In this document: in pieces, positions 11,994 to 24,950 of the stretch | How positions within the stretch are numbered: the first letter of the stretch is position 1 | How the letters are laid out: each line of letters opens with the position of its first letter | Origin: Tyto alba | Lineage: Eukaryota > Chordata > Aves > Strigiformes > Tytonidae | DNA length: 64,000 nt | Direction: 5' to 3' | Assembly: GCF_018691265.1 (NCBI RefSeq) | Contig: NW_024881313.1 | Span: 2,596,501 to 2,660,500 of the forward strand | Notes under the pieces: generated by a model | What the model saw: the letters and a program-made list of their open reading frames with translations, nothing else | Databases searched by the model: none | Told to the model about the DNA's origin: nothing | Program-made: the position numbers and the translations under genes

Positions 11994-14900
11994 GTAGGAA
12001 GAATAAAAGTGTAATTCTTCATGCCCCATGAATTTTAACAACCTTTTTGTCCCTTGAGGGTAACTCCTAAGGTCAAAAACACACAGCTCAACTGTTAGAG
12101 AGCTACTTTCTTTCTACAACTGTGCCAATTCCAGAAGTCCAGTTATGGTAGTACCTACAGATGCTTTCATCCCAGTAGTCTGGATGAAAAGAAGAGGATT
12201 AAAATAATTCAGTTTATGGACCCCATCATTACATTAATAGCTTTCCCTGTAACTTTCACTGAAATCCTGTAACAATGTTTGCTTCCACTGTCCTCTTGCT
12301 TCCTTCCATTTGTGTGGTGAACAACTCCCTGCCGCCAAAGGCCACTGACAATCCACCCTGTCCTTCTCAGTGTCTCTTAGGTTTCTCTTCTGATATCAGC
12401 TTTCGAAAAATAAAACCTTGGCAGAAGCTAAATTCTGGCATGACTGAAATGTTCATTTCCCCATTATTTCCATGAAGATCTTTGGCATTATTATAGCTGA
12501 ACCTTACCATAGTCACTGGTTTGCTTATTGTTATATTCTTCGAGGTCTACCTTTACTTTAAATAATTAGAACTATGTTGCAATCAACCAGGTGAGCAGGA
12601 GCATATATGATAAGTTTCTTTTACTCTTCACACATTGTTTAGCCTTTCACAGTCCCTCATCATGCTCAGAATATATGACATCCTCAGAGGAGGGCAGAGA
12701 GCCACTGGAATGATCCCAGCCAACAGCTGTTTTCACTGAAGAGGACTGCAGTAGGCAGAGACACTAGGTGACATGGAAAAATCCCCATCTTCAGAACAGA
12801 GCAGTAACATGACTCAAAACTGTACAGGGACAGCAAACAAAAAGTCAGTACATTTATTCAGAAGTGGGGGGACAAATTAAGGCAAACAGAGGAAAATGGC
12901 TTTCCTTTAACATGTGTTTCTAATTATCTTTTTTTTAAAAAACCAGTTTAAGTCAAAGTTTTCTAAGAGGCAAAACAGTATCACGTGCAACTCAGGATAC
13001 TACTGAATGGACGTACTGTACAATTCACTCATTTCTGACATCCAATTTCCCAGGCAATGAAACGGAAATTGCAGTTGTCTTGCCCAAAACCCAAATACAC
13101 TCTGTGGATACTTTAAAAGTCTTTAATAGCATAACACTGATTTTAGGAGTACTGCCCCATCTCCTCATGGCACATTTGACCCTAATACGTTCTTCTGTTA
13201 CAGAAATGCCATAGGTTAGAAATAAAAGTTTGCAATGAACAGAGAGAATGAAGTTAATAGACTGAAATTTCTTCAATGAAGGAATAACCACCGAGTAATC
13301 ATAAAAGTCTCAAAAAATTACAAAAAAAAAAAGTTATACAGTACATATGAGTGATCAACGCAAAATAGATTGAATGATACAGTGAGGTTTATAAATCAGC
13401 CCCATTCCTTCTTCCTTGCTCCTGGAGATGGCACTTCAAGTAAGTGGCTTTGCTATGTCAACCTCTATCCTTAAAGAGAACTGAAAAATCTTATAGTTGT
13501 AGTCAGGATCCATAATTTCTTTGTGTATGCTACTTGAAAATTGAAAGCGCCTGTTTCAGACTGCATATTCCTTCCTAATAAAGAGCAGGCTTGAGCTTCA
13601 GTGCTTTAGCTTTTCTTCCAGGTTAGCACAGCTGTAGGCAACATACCATTTACTGAGCAGCATTCACAATAATTATGTTAGTAACATGTATTGGATGCAT
13701 ATATTATCACCTGTGTCATATTAGTTGTCTTCACTGATATTCGGTTCACGTCAGGAGAAACAACTATCCAAGTCTTAAGTCATGGGTACTCTGTAGATTT
13801 TAATCTCAAATAAGTTGCAACATCCTTTTTTTCTGAATGGCAGCTCAATTTCACCAGCTTCACAACACAGAAAACTGTATGCTTTTTAATTGAGAAATGT
13901 AAACTAAGCTTTTGCATGCAGTATTTTAACCAATAATTGTCCGGTATATTGCTATTTACATAGGCAAAACTTGCACAGACTAAAATCAACACACACCCTT
14001 AATACAAGTTACTCAGTTATGGTTATTAAATATCAGTTAACCAGGTAAATATTTACACAATTTAATGTTGATGTACCCGATCCAAAATGTAGAAATTGTT
14101 TGAGGAGTTGATATACATTCTTTGACCCTCAATCTTTCAAGAATAAAGTATGGAACAGTAGCCTTTTATAATAAAGTCTTTACAGTGGAAAAGAGCATAA
14201 AATTCAATAGTGTACACTTCTTACACACAGAAATAAGGAGATGCATAATACTTTAACATCACATGAGATTCTCCACAGAGGTCAAACACTAAGGCTAACT
14301 GGAAGGAAATAATTGGTATGTTTGTTTCCATAAGTCCTCACTGTAAACAATTAGCTTAACAGAACAGTAGAAACTAATAACTGCAATGGTGTTTTTCATA
14401 CAGGTAAGGAAAACTCTAAACAATGATCAATTAAAGGAAAATACATGGTAATATATTCAGAAGTATTTATTAACACAGGTTGAGATAACATCATAATTCT
14501 ATACTGGAAAAAATGATCTCATAGAAAGTTTTAAAGTCATCTTTCACAGTTTGTTGTCATTTATTCTATATATGACAGGCATCATAGAAAATCCCTTAAG
14601 GATGTTATAAATGGAATTGCAGGCATTTATGGATGTTTGCTTTCAAAACTCTCAATCTATCCAGGTTTTTAAGTGGCATTTACCACAATAATATTGGAGT
14701 AAATCATTCTGTTTGTAAAATCAGAAACAGTTTTAATGAGTTCAGCCATACAAGAAATAGAAAAATTTATATTTTCAAAATCTCTACATCATCTACAATA
14801 ACTGTCTTTTACACAACCACAGCAATTTTAAGGTGTAATGTCTGCAATCTGTTGCAATATGAAGGAAGTGTTTAGATCATAAGGAAGTGAAAATGTATCG

Positions 14901-17900
14901 TTTCCCCTTAGGAAAGGTTTCAATTTCTTATGGCTATTAAGTTTGTCACTTACGCACAGCAAATTCTCATTTTCTTGTCGCTTCACAGCTGAGTAACTTT
15001 TCTACTTCTAGTCAATGCAGGCAGCAAGAGGAAGAAAGCAATTCTGCAGGAGGAGAGAGGAACAAAACTTCTTTTGAACTTTGAGAAAAATACGTTGTTT
15101 GGAGGTGTTCAGAGGCTGGTGGTCCTAGTAGGTGTTTGCAGTCATGGGTAAAGAGTTTTAGTGAGCAGAATGAAGATGGGGGGATATGGAGCACATGAAA
15201 CGAGAGCTACTACACAGTCATTTGTCTTAACAGTCATCAGCACTGTATATTCATGTAAGGAGTGTGGGATGGTACAGTCTACCACCACCATCAGGGCAAA
15301 ATTTCTCCAAATAAATGAGCCCTTCACGAGAAGAGCACACTCTGTCCCCTGCCGTGGGAGACACGGTGCCTGTGCTCTTTTATATTCCCTCTGAAAGCAC
15401 GGGATGTCTGGGAATACGCTCTTGTCCTGGTATGCCTTGGCACTGACGTGGACATAAGTTATATGTTAAGCGTAATTTCCCTATCCTGTGTAAATTAGAG
15501 TTCATAGTTAAGAGTTGATCTTGCCTTTGAGCAAGGGATCGACAAAATGACTTCATGACCCTACCTACCTCATTTTCTGTACATCTGTGATTCTGCGCAT
15601 TGCTGTGCGCTGATGGTTGGTGACTTTTTACCACATACTTCTCTGGTGTCACAGGCATTACCACACAGTAAATATTGATTGATACTCCACACTTGACACA
15701 TGAATCAGAAGTATATACTATCTAAATACATAATTTATATTAAAATAAATATTTTAAAGAATGCAATATTTCACAGAGAACATAATACTTCAGATTTTTA
15801 AGATCCTTAAATTCTTTAACACTCAAATGTTGCTAAATGATGGGTTTAATATAATGCGTAATTGTTACAATAAAAATTGACACTCACAATGAGATAGTTA
15901 AATGACAGTTAGGCTACTTAGTTGTGTTGCCTTCGTCAACACCTAGATCACAAACTCAGTTGTTTGAGAAGGAAATTTAACTCCTCCCATTTGTATTTTT
16001 AATGTTGGGAAGAAATTGCAGTATATGGGAACATCCTGATCTGCATTATTAAACAGCAGAATCGCTGTGACATACTGTGTAGTCTTTCTAGAAAGGCCAC
16101 AAACCGCTGTTAAGTTCTAGATTTTCTGTACAATTTTAAGAAGCACAATTTCCTGCTCAGTCACATCAAGTTCGAGTAGGAAGTATTTGTTATGAAAAGA
16201 GAGAAAATGTGGTTATCAGAAGCTAAATACCAGTCCATCCTACCAGCCCTCTGATGCTAGAGGAAAAGCAGTCTTGCTATCACTAGCATACTGTGCAGAA
16301 AATGTTGGAATCATTTTCTGTAAACCCTGATTTCATAAAAAAGATCATACAAAAGGACTGGAATAGGAGTCCAGAGAGTTGGCTGTGCCTGACATGTATG
16401 GAAATCCTGGGATTTTTTTGCTTTCCTTTTATGGAAAAATAAGGAGGTGAAGCAATACGCTCAGTTCTCCCCTTACTGCTGCCTGCCTTGACCATGAAAA
16501 TGTACTTTTGCATTCTGAGTTTGAGCTGTCTTCTCAGCAGTGGAAAGCAAGGGTGAAAGCAGTTGATTTAACGTGATTCTGGCACTGTCAGTTGTTCACA
16601 AGTCACTGATCAGGAACCTAGTAGTAGAAACACAGCATTCGTAATAAAATCTGCAGCTATATTGAGTTTGCTCCTCTCGACGGGAGTCGTCTTCCTGGAA
16701 AGGCCCCACAGAGACCAGCTTAAAATAGAAATCGTTAGGAGAGAAATGCACTGCAAAAAAAGCAGTGGTACAGGAGAAAACAAAAAACCTAAGAGGACAA
16801 GGGCGTTAAAGTTATTTGCAGGTTCAGTTTTCTCCACCTTCATCCTGCAGGGCTGTAGGTCTGTCTGTCTCCCACTTCTCTGGTGGGTGGGAAGAGGTGC
16901 AGGTCTGCCTTCCAGGTGGATGGTCACGAAGGGATGCCTGAGAGGACCTCGTCTACAGCAGACGAGTTTTCCCATCCATTTAATCCAGCTCTGTGTGGGT
17001 TTCTTGCAGAACCTGTGTTGAATGCATGCAAAATTTCCAGTGAAAGTTGGCTTACCTAAGAAGCCTCTAAAATAATTAGCCCTTTCCCTGGCTAGGGAGC
17101 TCAGCAGTGACTGCACACGCCATCATGCAATATGTAGCTGTTCAGTCATCAAAGAGCATAAGCCTTCTCTAATTTTCCTGCTAGGAGCTGCTGTGGATTA
17201 TTTTCCTCTGTCATCTGTGTACAGAGGATGATAGCATGTCTTCAGTTTAAATTTTAGAAATTAAGTTAGGGAGAGCAAATAGGAATCCCAGTTTTTTTAA
17301 AAAATGCTTCTACGGTGAGTTTGCATGTGAACTGAATTACAGTTTGGGATAACTCTTAAGAGCAAAAAATGAAGAATGCATTTCATCTTAATTTTTAACT
17401 GTTTCAACTGTTGCTACTCAAATCATTACTTGATACATTGGTTTTCTATATTTTATAGAAAAGAATAACAAGAATGCAATCATTGCATGTTACATTGCTC
17501 ATTGGCTTTAAGGTGTATCAAGGCGGCTGATCATAGTCACGCTGAGGAAGTAGTTACTGGTTTACTGATCTAGTATCTATCCAACTTCAAAGAATCTGCC
17601 TATCTAACAATAAGTACCCAAAATTAATTCTATTCAATTATGTAAAAGGCATCCCTTGGGCTGAGAGTCTTGTTTGAGGGCAGCCATGATAGTGGATGAC
17701 CCAGCTGACTTCTGAAGAGAACAACTGGTTTTACAGCTCCAGTATTTCTGAGGCTTAGTCAAGGGTACAGTTAGGGTGTGACCGTTCATTCTGTGCAATT
17801 TAGAGGCTTGTTAGCGCTATGTGGAAACAAATCCAGAATCTTGTAATGCCTGTCTGGGATCTCCCACATCTCACAGCAGTGCTCCAACCACCAGTCAACA

Positions 17901-18424
17901 GGTTGTAAAATTCACCTTTTGTTTTCCTCAGGTAAGAACTTCACTGAAACAGAAATATTTTCTTTTTCTGCAGAAAGCATTTGGCCTCAACTAAATGAAA
18001 TATCGATGAAAGCAAGAAAAACAACAACAAAAAAAAAGGGGTAGCCAGAAATACTTTACTTTAGCCTTAGTCTTCTTAGTACAACAGGATTTTGTTAACT
18101 TTTGAATGGCAACGGCTATCCCCAAAATATAGGTATTTATAACAGAGAATCCAGCTGGACTCAATTTTGGATAAATCACATAATCAATTTGTTTGATTCA
18201 TTGTAACAGTGTTTGTTTTACAGGTAGGAAGATGTGTTGAGATCCTAATTGACACTTGCATGTTTGGGTTTTTTTTATTGTTATTATTTAATTTAAAAAA
18301 AAAAAAAAACAACAACCTTAATCAAAGCTGCGAGGTACTCTTACAGAACATCAGATAAGGAAAAAAAAAATCAATATATGGCCAATTTGTTTACATGCAT
18401 GAAGCAGTTCTCTCAAAATATGGT

Positions 18425-18580
18425 AAGGTGAGGAGTGCTGAGCCCTGGCCGTTCTCGGGGCACCGCGGCGGGGGGACGTACCAAAACGCCTGCCATCCCT
18501 CCTCTGCTCCCCGGCCGCATGGGTGGCGGAGGGTGGTCACAGGAGAAGGAGGCACCCATGCACAAGCACACTGCCCGTGT
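18425..18580. other. Small CpG-rich patch in the large intron
   Basis: About 150 bases of GC-rich DNA with roughly ten CpG sites, centred on an accgcggcgggg-type core, inside AT-rich intron and flanked by A- and T-runs (18295-18309, 18361-18370, 18614-18625). No TATA box, coding match or known repeat was seen. It could be a small intragenic CpG island, a repeat fragment or a GC-conversion patch. Confidence 0.35.
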
Positions 18581-21500
18581 GCTTCTCTCATCTAAGGAAT
18601 TGTTGGGTCTGGGTTTTTTTTTTTCGTTTTTCGACTCATTAGCCAGGGAGAAAAGAATGAGGACTGATAATGCGGGTTCCACACCTACCACTTATTTGGT
18701 ACATTTTGCATTCAAAAGGGATGGGGGTAGTAGATTAGAAGCCATGTGCAGTTCAAGGGCATATTTAGAAGAAAAATCCATTGCCAGTTCCACAGGGAAA
18801 CCTTCATTCTGCTTCATTGTACTAGAGGAAGACATCCCGATTTATGACCTTATGTCACAACTGTAACTTAATGGGGGCAGGGGAAAGTGACTGATTACAG
18901 TGATTTGCATATTGGGGCATTTTTCTGGATTAAGTGGAAGTGTGCTCTTCAAGTCCAAAATGATGTCTTAGAGCAAACTCCGAATGGAAGCTTCCCCAAT
19001 ACACATTTTAGTTATTTTAACTGATTAACAATAATAGACCCTGTATATCCAAGGCATATGTCATACTGTACTTTAAAACATACTGCAAACTGAAGGGAAA
19101 ATGTTAGAAATTCAACAGTTTAATATTAGAAAATTTTGCTGTTCTCTTTCTGAATCTTTTTTTCTCTGCAACTAATATTAAAATCTGGTATTAATTTTGC
19201 TAAAGTAAATATGTGATTATATGAACATGTTTATTAATCCTTACTGCTGGCTAATTATCATAGTTCATAATTTCTTCGAAATTTCTCAGTGTACTGGCTC
19301 TTCAGACATAGTTACAGCTGTTTTTTATAGTGATAATAGATTCTTTTCCATTTTTTTGAAATAATGACTTATAAACATCTCTAAAGAAGAGAAATAATGG
19401 TAGATTATATCCACATCATGCGGAACGTCCTTCAGCTTTTGTTCTCTCGCTCTTATTTTCCTGATTTTTTAGATTTCCCTTATTTGGTCTTCAGCAGGTT
19501 GGAGATTTGTTTTAAATTATTTTCTTGGTCCATCTCCTTAGTGAGCATGCATAACTTAGTTTTTTAATGCATGGTTTTAATTTATGTGGGGAGCAAACAT
19601 TACAGAAATGCTTTTCTTTCTGATACGGTGAAATGGAAGAGACAGTTGAATTCAGCATTTCAGGCTGTGATTAAACATTGCTTTTCTGCCTATGAAGACT
19701 TTGGACTGCTGGTGTTTCAAGTTCTGAACCTTTTAAAAGTAGGAAATCGTGCATTGTTTGTTAAACAGTGGAAATCAGGATCTAAAGTATTATTTTACAA
19801 GTAAATATTAATATATTTACCAAACTAAGACTAGACAGTTTTGATGTAAAATGTAAAAAAAGCAAGTAAAATGTTGAATTAATTATGCTTTCTCTCAATT
19901 CATGATGCTGTATATCTGTGGAAATATCTAGCTTTATGTTATTTCTAGCCTTCATAATGCAATGTCTTTCTGATGTAAAATTTATACTAGACATTGCTCA
20001 GCTGTACTACATTTGACTTCACTGCTGCAGGACACTGCTGCTGTAATTTGGTAAATAATGAGTGCTAAACAACACAACCATGGTTCTCCTTGTTCAGATA
20101 GGCTGCTTATGCAAAGCCGAGTTATCCTATTTTTACTCTTGCTGGTGACCTTGATCACATTCCACGTTTCATGAGCTCTTGTCATGTCCTTCCATGGCTC
20201 TAGCCTGTTTTAATCTTTCTACTTTTCAGATTGTTTCTTGAGCAGTTCATTTAGTCATTAATCTTGGATCCTTTCTCCTCTTTGCCTTTTCCATTCTTCA
20301 TTTATACCCATCACTGATTTCTGGCCCCCACTCAATTTCAAACTTCTGTGTTTAATATGTGGGTTTTAAATCCACCTCTCTACTTTTAACCTTTCTTATT
20401 GTCCAGCCTCACACATTTCATTCTTTTGCTATTTATTCTGTAAACACAAAACTTATGCCAGATTGCTCAATGCTTTTACTTGAAACTTCATGTTGTGTCA
20501 AAGTTGGTAGTGTCATTATATTTGTCATTGTCAGCATAATCTGTGAGAACAGTTTGGGCTTTTCACTGGTTTAGGCCCTGAACATGTATGACATTTTTAA
20601 AAACAAACAAACGCAGTGCAGGTGTGGATTAATGGTACAAAGCTCTAATTGTGAAGCACTTGGGATACAGATATTCACGAGCAGCTAAGCGTTGTTCCCA
20701 GATGAGTGTCACTGAGGGATTTGGGCTCAGCTCTGTGTATGTAAGGGCAGGAGTGGCATAAAAGAGCATCTTGTCATTTTCAGTTGACCGATACCATCTC
20801 AGTCTGTGTATCTGTCGCTAGGAATCTTTGCTGTTTCTTACAGAGAAGGAAAGTAGGGGCGAGGAGGCTGGAGTGGGACCTGACATAGGTTAAAGCATCT
20901 GCAGAGCTATTGGAGCTATAGGTTCTCTGGCCTGGTTTGGACTGCAGCATTGCCTGTGATTTCCCTGACACAAAGAAGACCACCACAGCTCCAGCTCTGA
21001 TCTGTTAGCCAGCCTCCAGCCCTGACTCCTGCAAACACCATATTGTATGTGTATTGAAATGCATCCTTGGAGGACAGCTTTGTAGGTACAGAATGCGGGA
21101 GTCTTCTGAAGTGACAGTGCTGCAGTGCTCTTTCTGTCAAATAACTTTCACACAGCCCTGGGTCTTTCACCTAAAAGAAGGTAATGGAGTGGAAGGAATT
21201 ATAAAGAAGGAATGAAACTTTCAGTCTTTTTATAAAGAAGAGCAGTGCTCTAGCATCTGCAGGGGCCATGGAATCAAGATGAAGATTGCTGCTCTCCCAC
21301 CCTAACCCTTTCTGTAAGCTGCAGCAGATTCCTGTAAGTGTTCTTGAGTGCTTTCCAAAGCATTGGCAGGTTCAGCGCTGTATGTAGCTCCGTTAGCCAC
21401 AGAGGCCAGTGTTTTTTTCTAGGGGCCAGCAGCAGCCCACGTCCACCGGTGCGCTGGGGCAGTAGAAGTCCCACAGCAGCACAGCGCTGCTGGAGGCCTC

Positions 21501-21698
21501 GTGGCAGCAGTGCCAGCCTTGGGCTGGCCTCAACCCCTCAGCTAATAAGGATGTCAGCCTCGGGGTCTGTGTGCAAAACTGTGTTTGCAGGTCACAGGAT
21601 TTTGTTTTGAGAGTGTAAGTCAGTGGGAAATTGACAGCACATTAGAGACTATTTAGGGAATTTTCTTTCTTAACTTTTTTTTTCTTTCGATGTTGCAG

Positions 21699-21778
21699 GA
21701 AATATTCAGGAAGTCATATTACAAGAACACTTGGAAAAAGAAGATGAAATTCTGGTTTCCTTGGCTGGTTTGAAACAG
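21699..21778 (+). CDS. TBC1D5: TBC1D5 coding exon, NIQEVILQE..LAGLKQ segment
   Basis: This 80-bp exon completes the split Gly codon from the previous exon and encodes NIQEVILQEHLEKEDEILVS followed by LAGLKQ. That is nearly identical to human TBC1D5. The acceptor lies behind a long T-rich tract (cag at 21696-21698). The donor is gtataa from 21779. The exon ends in phase 0. The split codon gives Gly here where I recall Val in the human protein. The segment is charged and helical, continuing the coiled-coil-like C-terminal tail. Confidence 0.95.
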
Positions 21779-22400
21779 GTATAACTATTGCTTAGCTTAA
21801 CCTTCTTTTTTTCTACAGTGCTATTAATCCTTTCTCTTTTTTTCTCCTTTTTTATTCTTTTTGTAGACCGTGTTTTGTCTTGTAGGTGTTTTACTAATAG
21901 TAATGCATCAACCAGAACTGAGTCAGAATGGCACCGTCATTTTTCATAATGCAAAATGTACATGCTAGGCAATAATCATACCTGTGTCCCCATTATTTTA
22001 ATGTGATGACACTTAAATGTAATTGAATGAAAAGAAAAAATACTACATACATAAAATGAGAATGCTGCTGAGCATCTGTAGCTCTGATTACACTGCCCTC
22101 TGCGCCCTCAAAATAGATTTTATGAGGAACTTGTGTTAAACCTATAACAAGGTAGGGAATAATCTTAACAGTTTCATTCTCTTTAGATTTCTTGGATAGT
22201 TGCTTTCCAGACTCCGATATACATTTGTCTTATATTTATATCTTTAACCAATATAGATATCAATATTGACTTGCTTCCTATCTCTTCAAAGCAAATATTT
22301 TGGGGAAATACTGTATGAAGCATGCTGCACAGAGCTTTAGAAAATTTAGAGTTCCTCCAGATTTCTGACTTACATCATTTGCCCTCCCATTCAACAACAG
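21779..22400 (+). other. TBC1D5: TBC1D5 short intron (622 bp)
   Basis: GT-AG intron in phase 0. Its first 90 bases contain T-rich tracts with a decoy ctacag near 21820, which could act as a weak alternative acceptor but opens no plausible exon. Nothing else is recognised. Confidence 0.9.
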
Positions 22401-22577
22401 ATCAAGGATATTCTAAAAGGTTCATTGCGTTTCAACCAGAGCCAGCTGGAAGCTGAAGAAAATGAGCAAATCACTATAGCCGATGATCATTACTGTTCCA
22501 ACAGTCAGAACAAGGGCACAGGTGATGTCTTAAAGGGACCTGTTATGACAAAGCAACAATTCATCTCAGGACGACAG
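22401..22577 (+). CDS. TBC1D5: TBC1D5 coding exon, IKDILKGSLRFNQ segment
   Basis: This 177-bp, 59-codon, symmetric exon (phase 0 at both ends) encodes IKDILKGSLRFNQSQLEAEE followed by NEQITIADDHYCSN. The first 36 or so residues are almost the same as in human TBC1D5. The second half (about residues 37-59) is diverged and lacks the Gln/Gly-rich run I recall in human, so this part looks like a fast-changing linker. The acceptor is acaacag with AG at 22399-22400; the donor is gtaaga from 22578. Because it is symmetric, skipping this exon would keep the reading frame. Confidence 0.95.
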
Positions 22578-23624
22578 GTAAGATAAAAACATCTCAAACA
22601 GGCCACTGTTGAGATGGAACTAATCTTAATTTTTTGGAGACTTCTTATAGCATGTCCAGACATTACATGGAAACGCACCACCATTCCTGGTGCATATGGA
22701 ACCACGGTTAAATGCGTCTCACTAGCTACTGTCCTACTCCTAACAATTATTTTTATTGTAGCCTTAAGTTCCACACACAGATATTTAAGTCCAAGTGTTA
22801 TGCAGTGTTTGGGGGGGCTTCTTCTTTCAGACTGCTGAATCACAGAATCACGGGTTAATTACCTACAAAAAGATGTGAAAACTGGAGGTAAAAGTTCCCA
22901 TTTCAAATGTTCCTATGTGATTATTCTCATTGTCCTTGTCCTCCAGAATCCCATTATGTAAGAGCTGATTATCTGCATTGCAGTGTATTCATGGCCAGTG
23001 CCAAAAAGGAAATAGTGAAGTGGCTGCTTTTACCTTCTATTCCATTGTACTGACTTTCTCCTTGAATCGGTAAACAATGTTTTCACATACAAAGCATACA
23101 GTCACAGAACAAGTTCATACACAGAAAGTGGTATTTTTTTTCATGTTTAAAGGTCCCTCTCTGTCTAAAACTCAGTCTGATTCAAATGTGTTCTTAAAAA
23201 CAAGTACTTTTGTAGACGCACATTTCTGTATTGGAGTTCTGTTAAGTCTGACACCCCACTAGTGATACTCACAGTTATAAATCAGTGGCAGCGCTATCAC
23301 TTCCGAGTCCAATCAGTTTGCTTTTGACAATTTTACTTAGGAACTGCAGGAAATATCTATTCGTTTTCAAATAATGACACAGGGTTGTTTTGATTTATTA
23401 CGTACAATCCTCCAGAGTTAGTACACTCAATGTTAAAAATTATATTTTAATTGTATTTCAGTGTTAGAAGCAATACCAAGGAAGGGTTTATTTGCACGTA
23501 GTAATGGCAGGTTCAAAGAGTAAAGCTTTGCTAGAAAGCTTTCATTGCTTGTTTAGCTGTTGTCATTGCAATCACTACTTTCTGCCATAGTAAAGTCATA
23601 GGTTAAACTGATATAGCATATTGG

Positions 23625-23629
23625 AGTGT
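23625..23629. repeat. Left target-site duplication of the solo LTR
   Basis: AGTGT directly precedes the LTR's TG end and is repeated exactly at 24220-24224 after its CA end. A 5-bp duplication is the expected footprint of a retroviral integrase. Confidence 0.85.
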
Positions 23630-24219
23630 TGTGCTGGTTTTGGCTGGGGTAGAGTTAATTTTCTTCTTAGTAGCTAATATGGGGCTGTGTTTTGGATTTG
23701 TGCTGAAAACAGTGTTGGTAATACATGGATGATTTCATTATGGCTGAGCAGTGCTTACACAAAATCAAGGCTTTTTTTCTGCCTCACACCACCCCACCAG
23801 CGAGTGGGCTGGGGGAGCACAAGAAGTTGGGAGGGGACACAGTGGGGACAGCTGACCCCAACTGGTCAAAGGGATATCCCACACCATATGACATCCTGCT
23901 CAGCGTAGAAAGCTGGGGGAGGAAGCAGGAAGGGAGGGACGCTTGGAGTTATGGCATTTTGTCTTCCCAAGTAACCGTTACATGTGATGGATCCTGGCTG
24001 TCCTGGGGATGGCTGAGCACCTGCCTGCCCACAGGAAGTGGTGAATGAACTCCTTGGTTTGCTTTGCTTACGTGCATGGCTTTTGCGTTACCTATAAAAC
24101 TGTCTTTATCTCAGTCTATGAGTTTTCTCACTTTTCCAATTCTCTTCCCCATCCCACCAGAAGGCAATGAGTGAGCGGCTGTGGGGTGCTTAGTTGCCAG
24201 TTGGGGTTAAACCATGACA
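23630..24219 (+). mobile_element. Solo LTR of an avian endogenous retrovirus (ERVL/ERVK-like)
   Basis: A 590-bp element that starts TGTGCTGGTTTTGGC and ends AACCATGACA, so it has TG...CA termini. It is flanked by identical AGTGT copies. The head and the tail (reverse complement TGTCATGGTTTAACCCC) match a widespread bird LTR family from memory. A degenerate poly(A) signal region (tataaa at about 24093) followed by ctgtctttatctcag places R/U5 near the right end, so the LTR is in the + orientation, the same as TBC1D5. No internal retroviral sequence is attached, consistent with LTR-LTR recombination. The ERV class is an inference. Confidence 0.85.
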
Positions 24220-24224
24220 AGTGT
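24220..24224. repeat. Right target-site duplication of the solo LTR
   Basis: AGTGT copy following the LTR's CA end, identical to 23625-23629. Confidence 0.85.
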
Positions 24225-24668
24225 TCATATAATGACCTCCTATTTTTGCCCTTTATCTCCCAGAATTTTATGCAAAGTACTTTTTTACTTTCTTGCCAAA
24301 ATGGCAAATAGTACTTTTTTTGATGATTTTTACTTGGATTTATTCTAGAAAATGGAAGGTAAAATGCCATGTAAAGTAACAATATGCTGTATGAGTGTGG
24401 GCAGACCCTACTTGTGCTGAAGAAGCCCTTACTCATATCCTGGACTAAACCACGTGTCACTGAGGAGGTGATGGTTCTTTGCACCTTGAGTGTTGAGACT
24501 GGAGCAGGTGAAGCCTTGTCTGCGCACGTTTCTTTCCAGTGGAAGCTTATGGGGCGATGTCTAATGAGGTCTGGTCTTAATCCCAATGTGTAGTCAGGGT
24601 ATATAAATCCAGCCCCAGGAACTGAGAGGCATCCGTGTGTCCCACAGTTTCAGAGGCTGATAGTACGC

Positions 24669-24950
24669 TGTTATGGTTTACATCTCAGAGAGCAGCTGAG
24701 CACCACACAGCCACTCACTCCACCTTTCCCCCCCAGCACTGAGGAGGAGAAAATAAGTCTCAGTCATTTGAGCTCAGAGGAAAACTGAGCATCACGCTGC
24801 TGCTCACTTCCCCCTTCCTGCCCAATGCTGGGAAGGAGAAAATAAGCAAAGGCTCAGAATTCAAGATAGGCCAAGGAGGGATGACTCACCCACTATGGTC
24901 ACAGGCAAAACACAGACTTGTAAGGGGACATCTGCCAACCACGAGCAACA
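24669..24950 (-). mobile_element. Older antisense LTR/ERV-leader-like fragment with an internal duplication
   Basis: Starting at 24669, the sequence TGTTATGGTTTA...GAGCACCACACAGCC aligns with the reverse complement of the right end of the solo LTR, but with many differences. The block from the GAGCACC motif to GGAGAAAATAAG is then repeated once in diverged form about 80 bases on (24697-24765 and 24787-24850). The following stretch (gatgactcacccactatggtcac...) resembles flanking sequence often seen with this ERV family in birds. It is an old fragment in the opposite orientation to the solo LTR. Confidence 0.5.

Larger units (their letters stand above)
5073..21698 (+). other. TBC1D5: TBC1D5 large intron (16.6 kb)
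   Basis: The intron starts with gtaagt and ends with a strong pyrimidine tract (about 21661-21690) and cag. I found no TBC1D5 exon inside it, and the protein reads continuously across the junction when compared with human. Short open frames occur, including overlapping ones on both strands at 16610-17116, but none resembles a known protein. It contains a TA microsatellite at 11975-11993, A-runs near 11063, 13321 and 18295, and a small CpG-rich patch at 18425-18580. No intact mobile element is recognised. Confidence 0.85.

Noticed and set aside
16610..17116. 168-codon open frame on - overlapping a 119-codon frame on +
   Set aside because: Both strands are open, no family is recognised, there is no splice or promoter context, and it lies in an intron. 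Chance or an old repeat is likelier.
22840..22870. tcacagaatcacgggtt resembling a CR1 3' tail on the - strand
   Set aside because: The match is under 20 bases and the following sequence does not continue into CR1. Too short to call.
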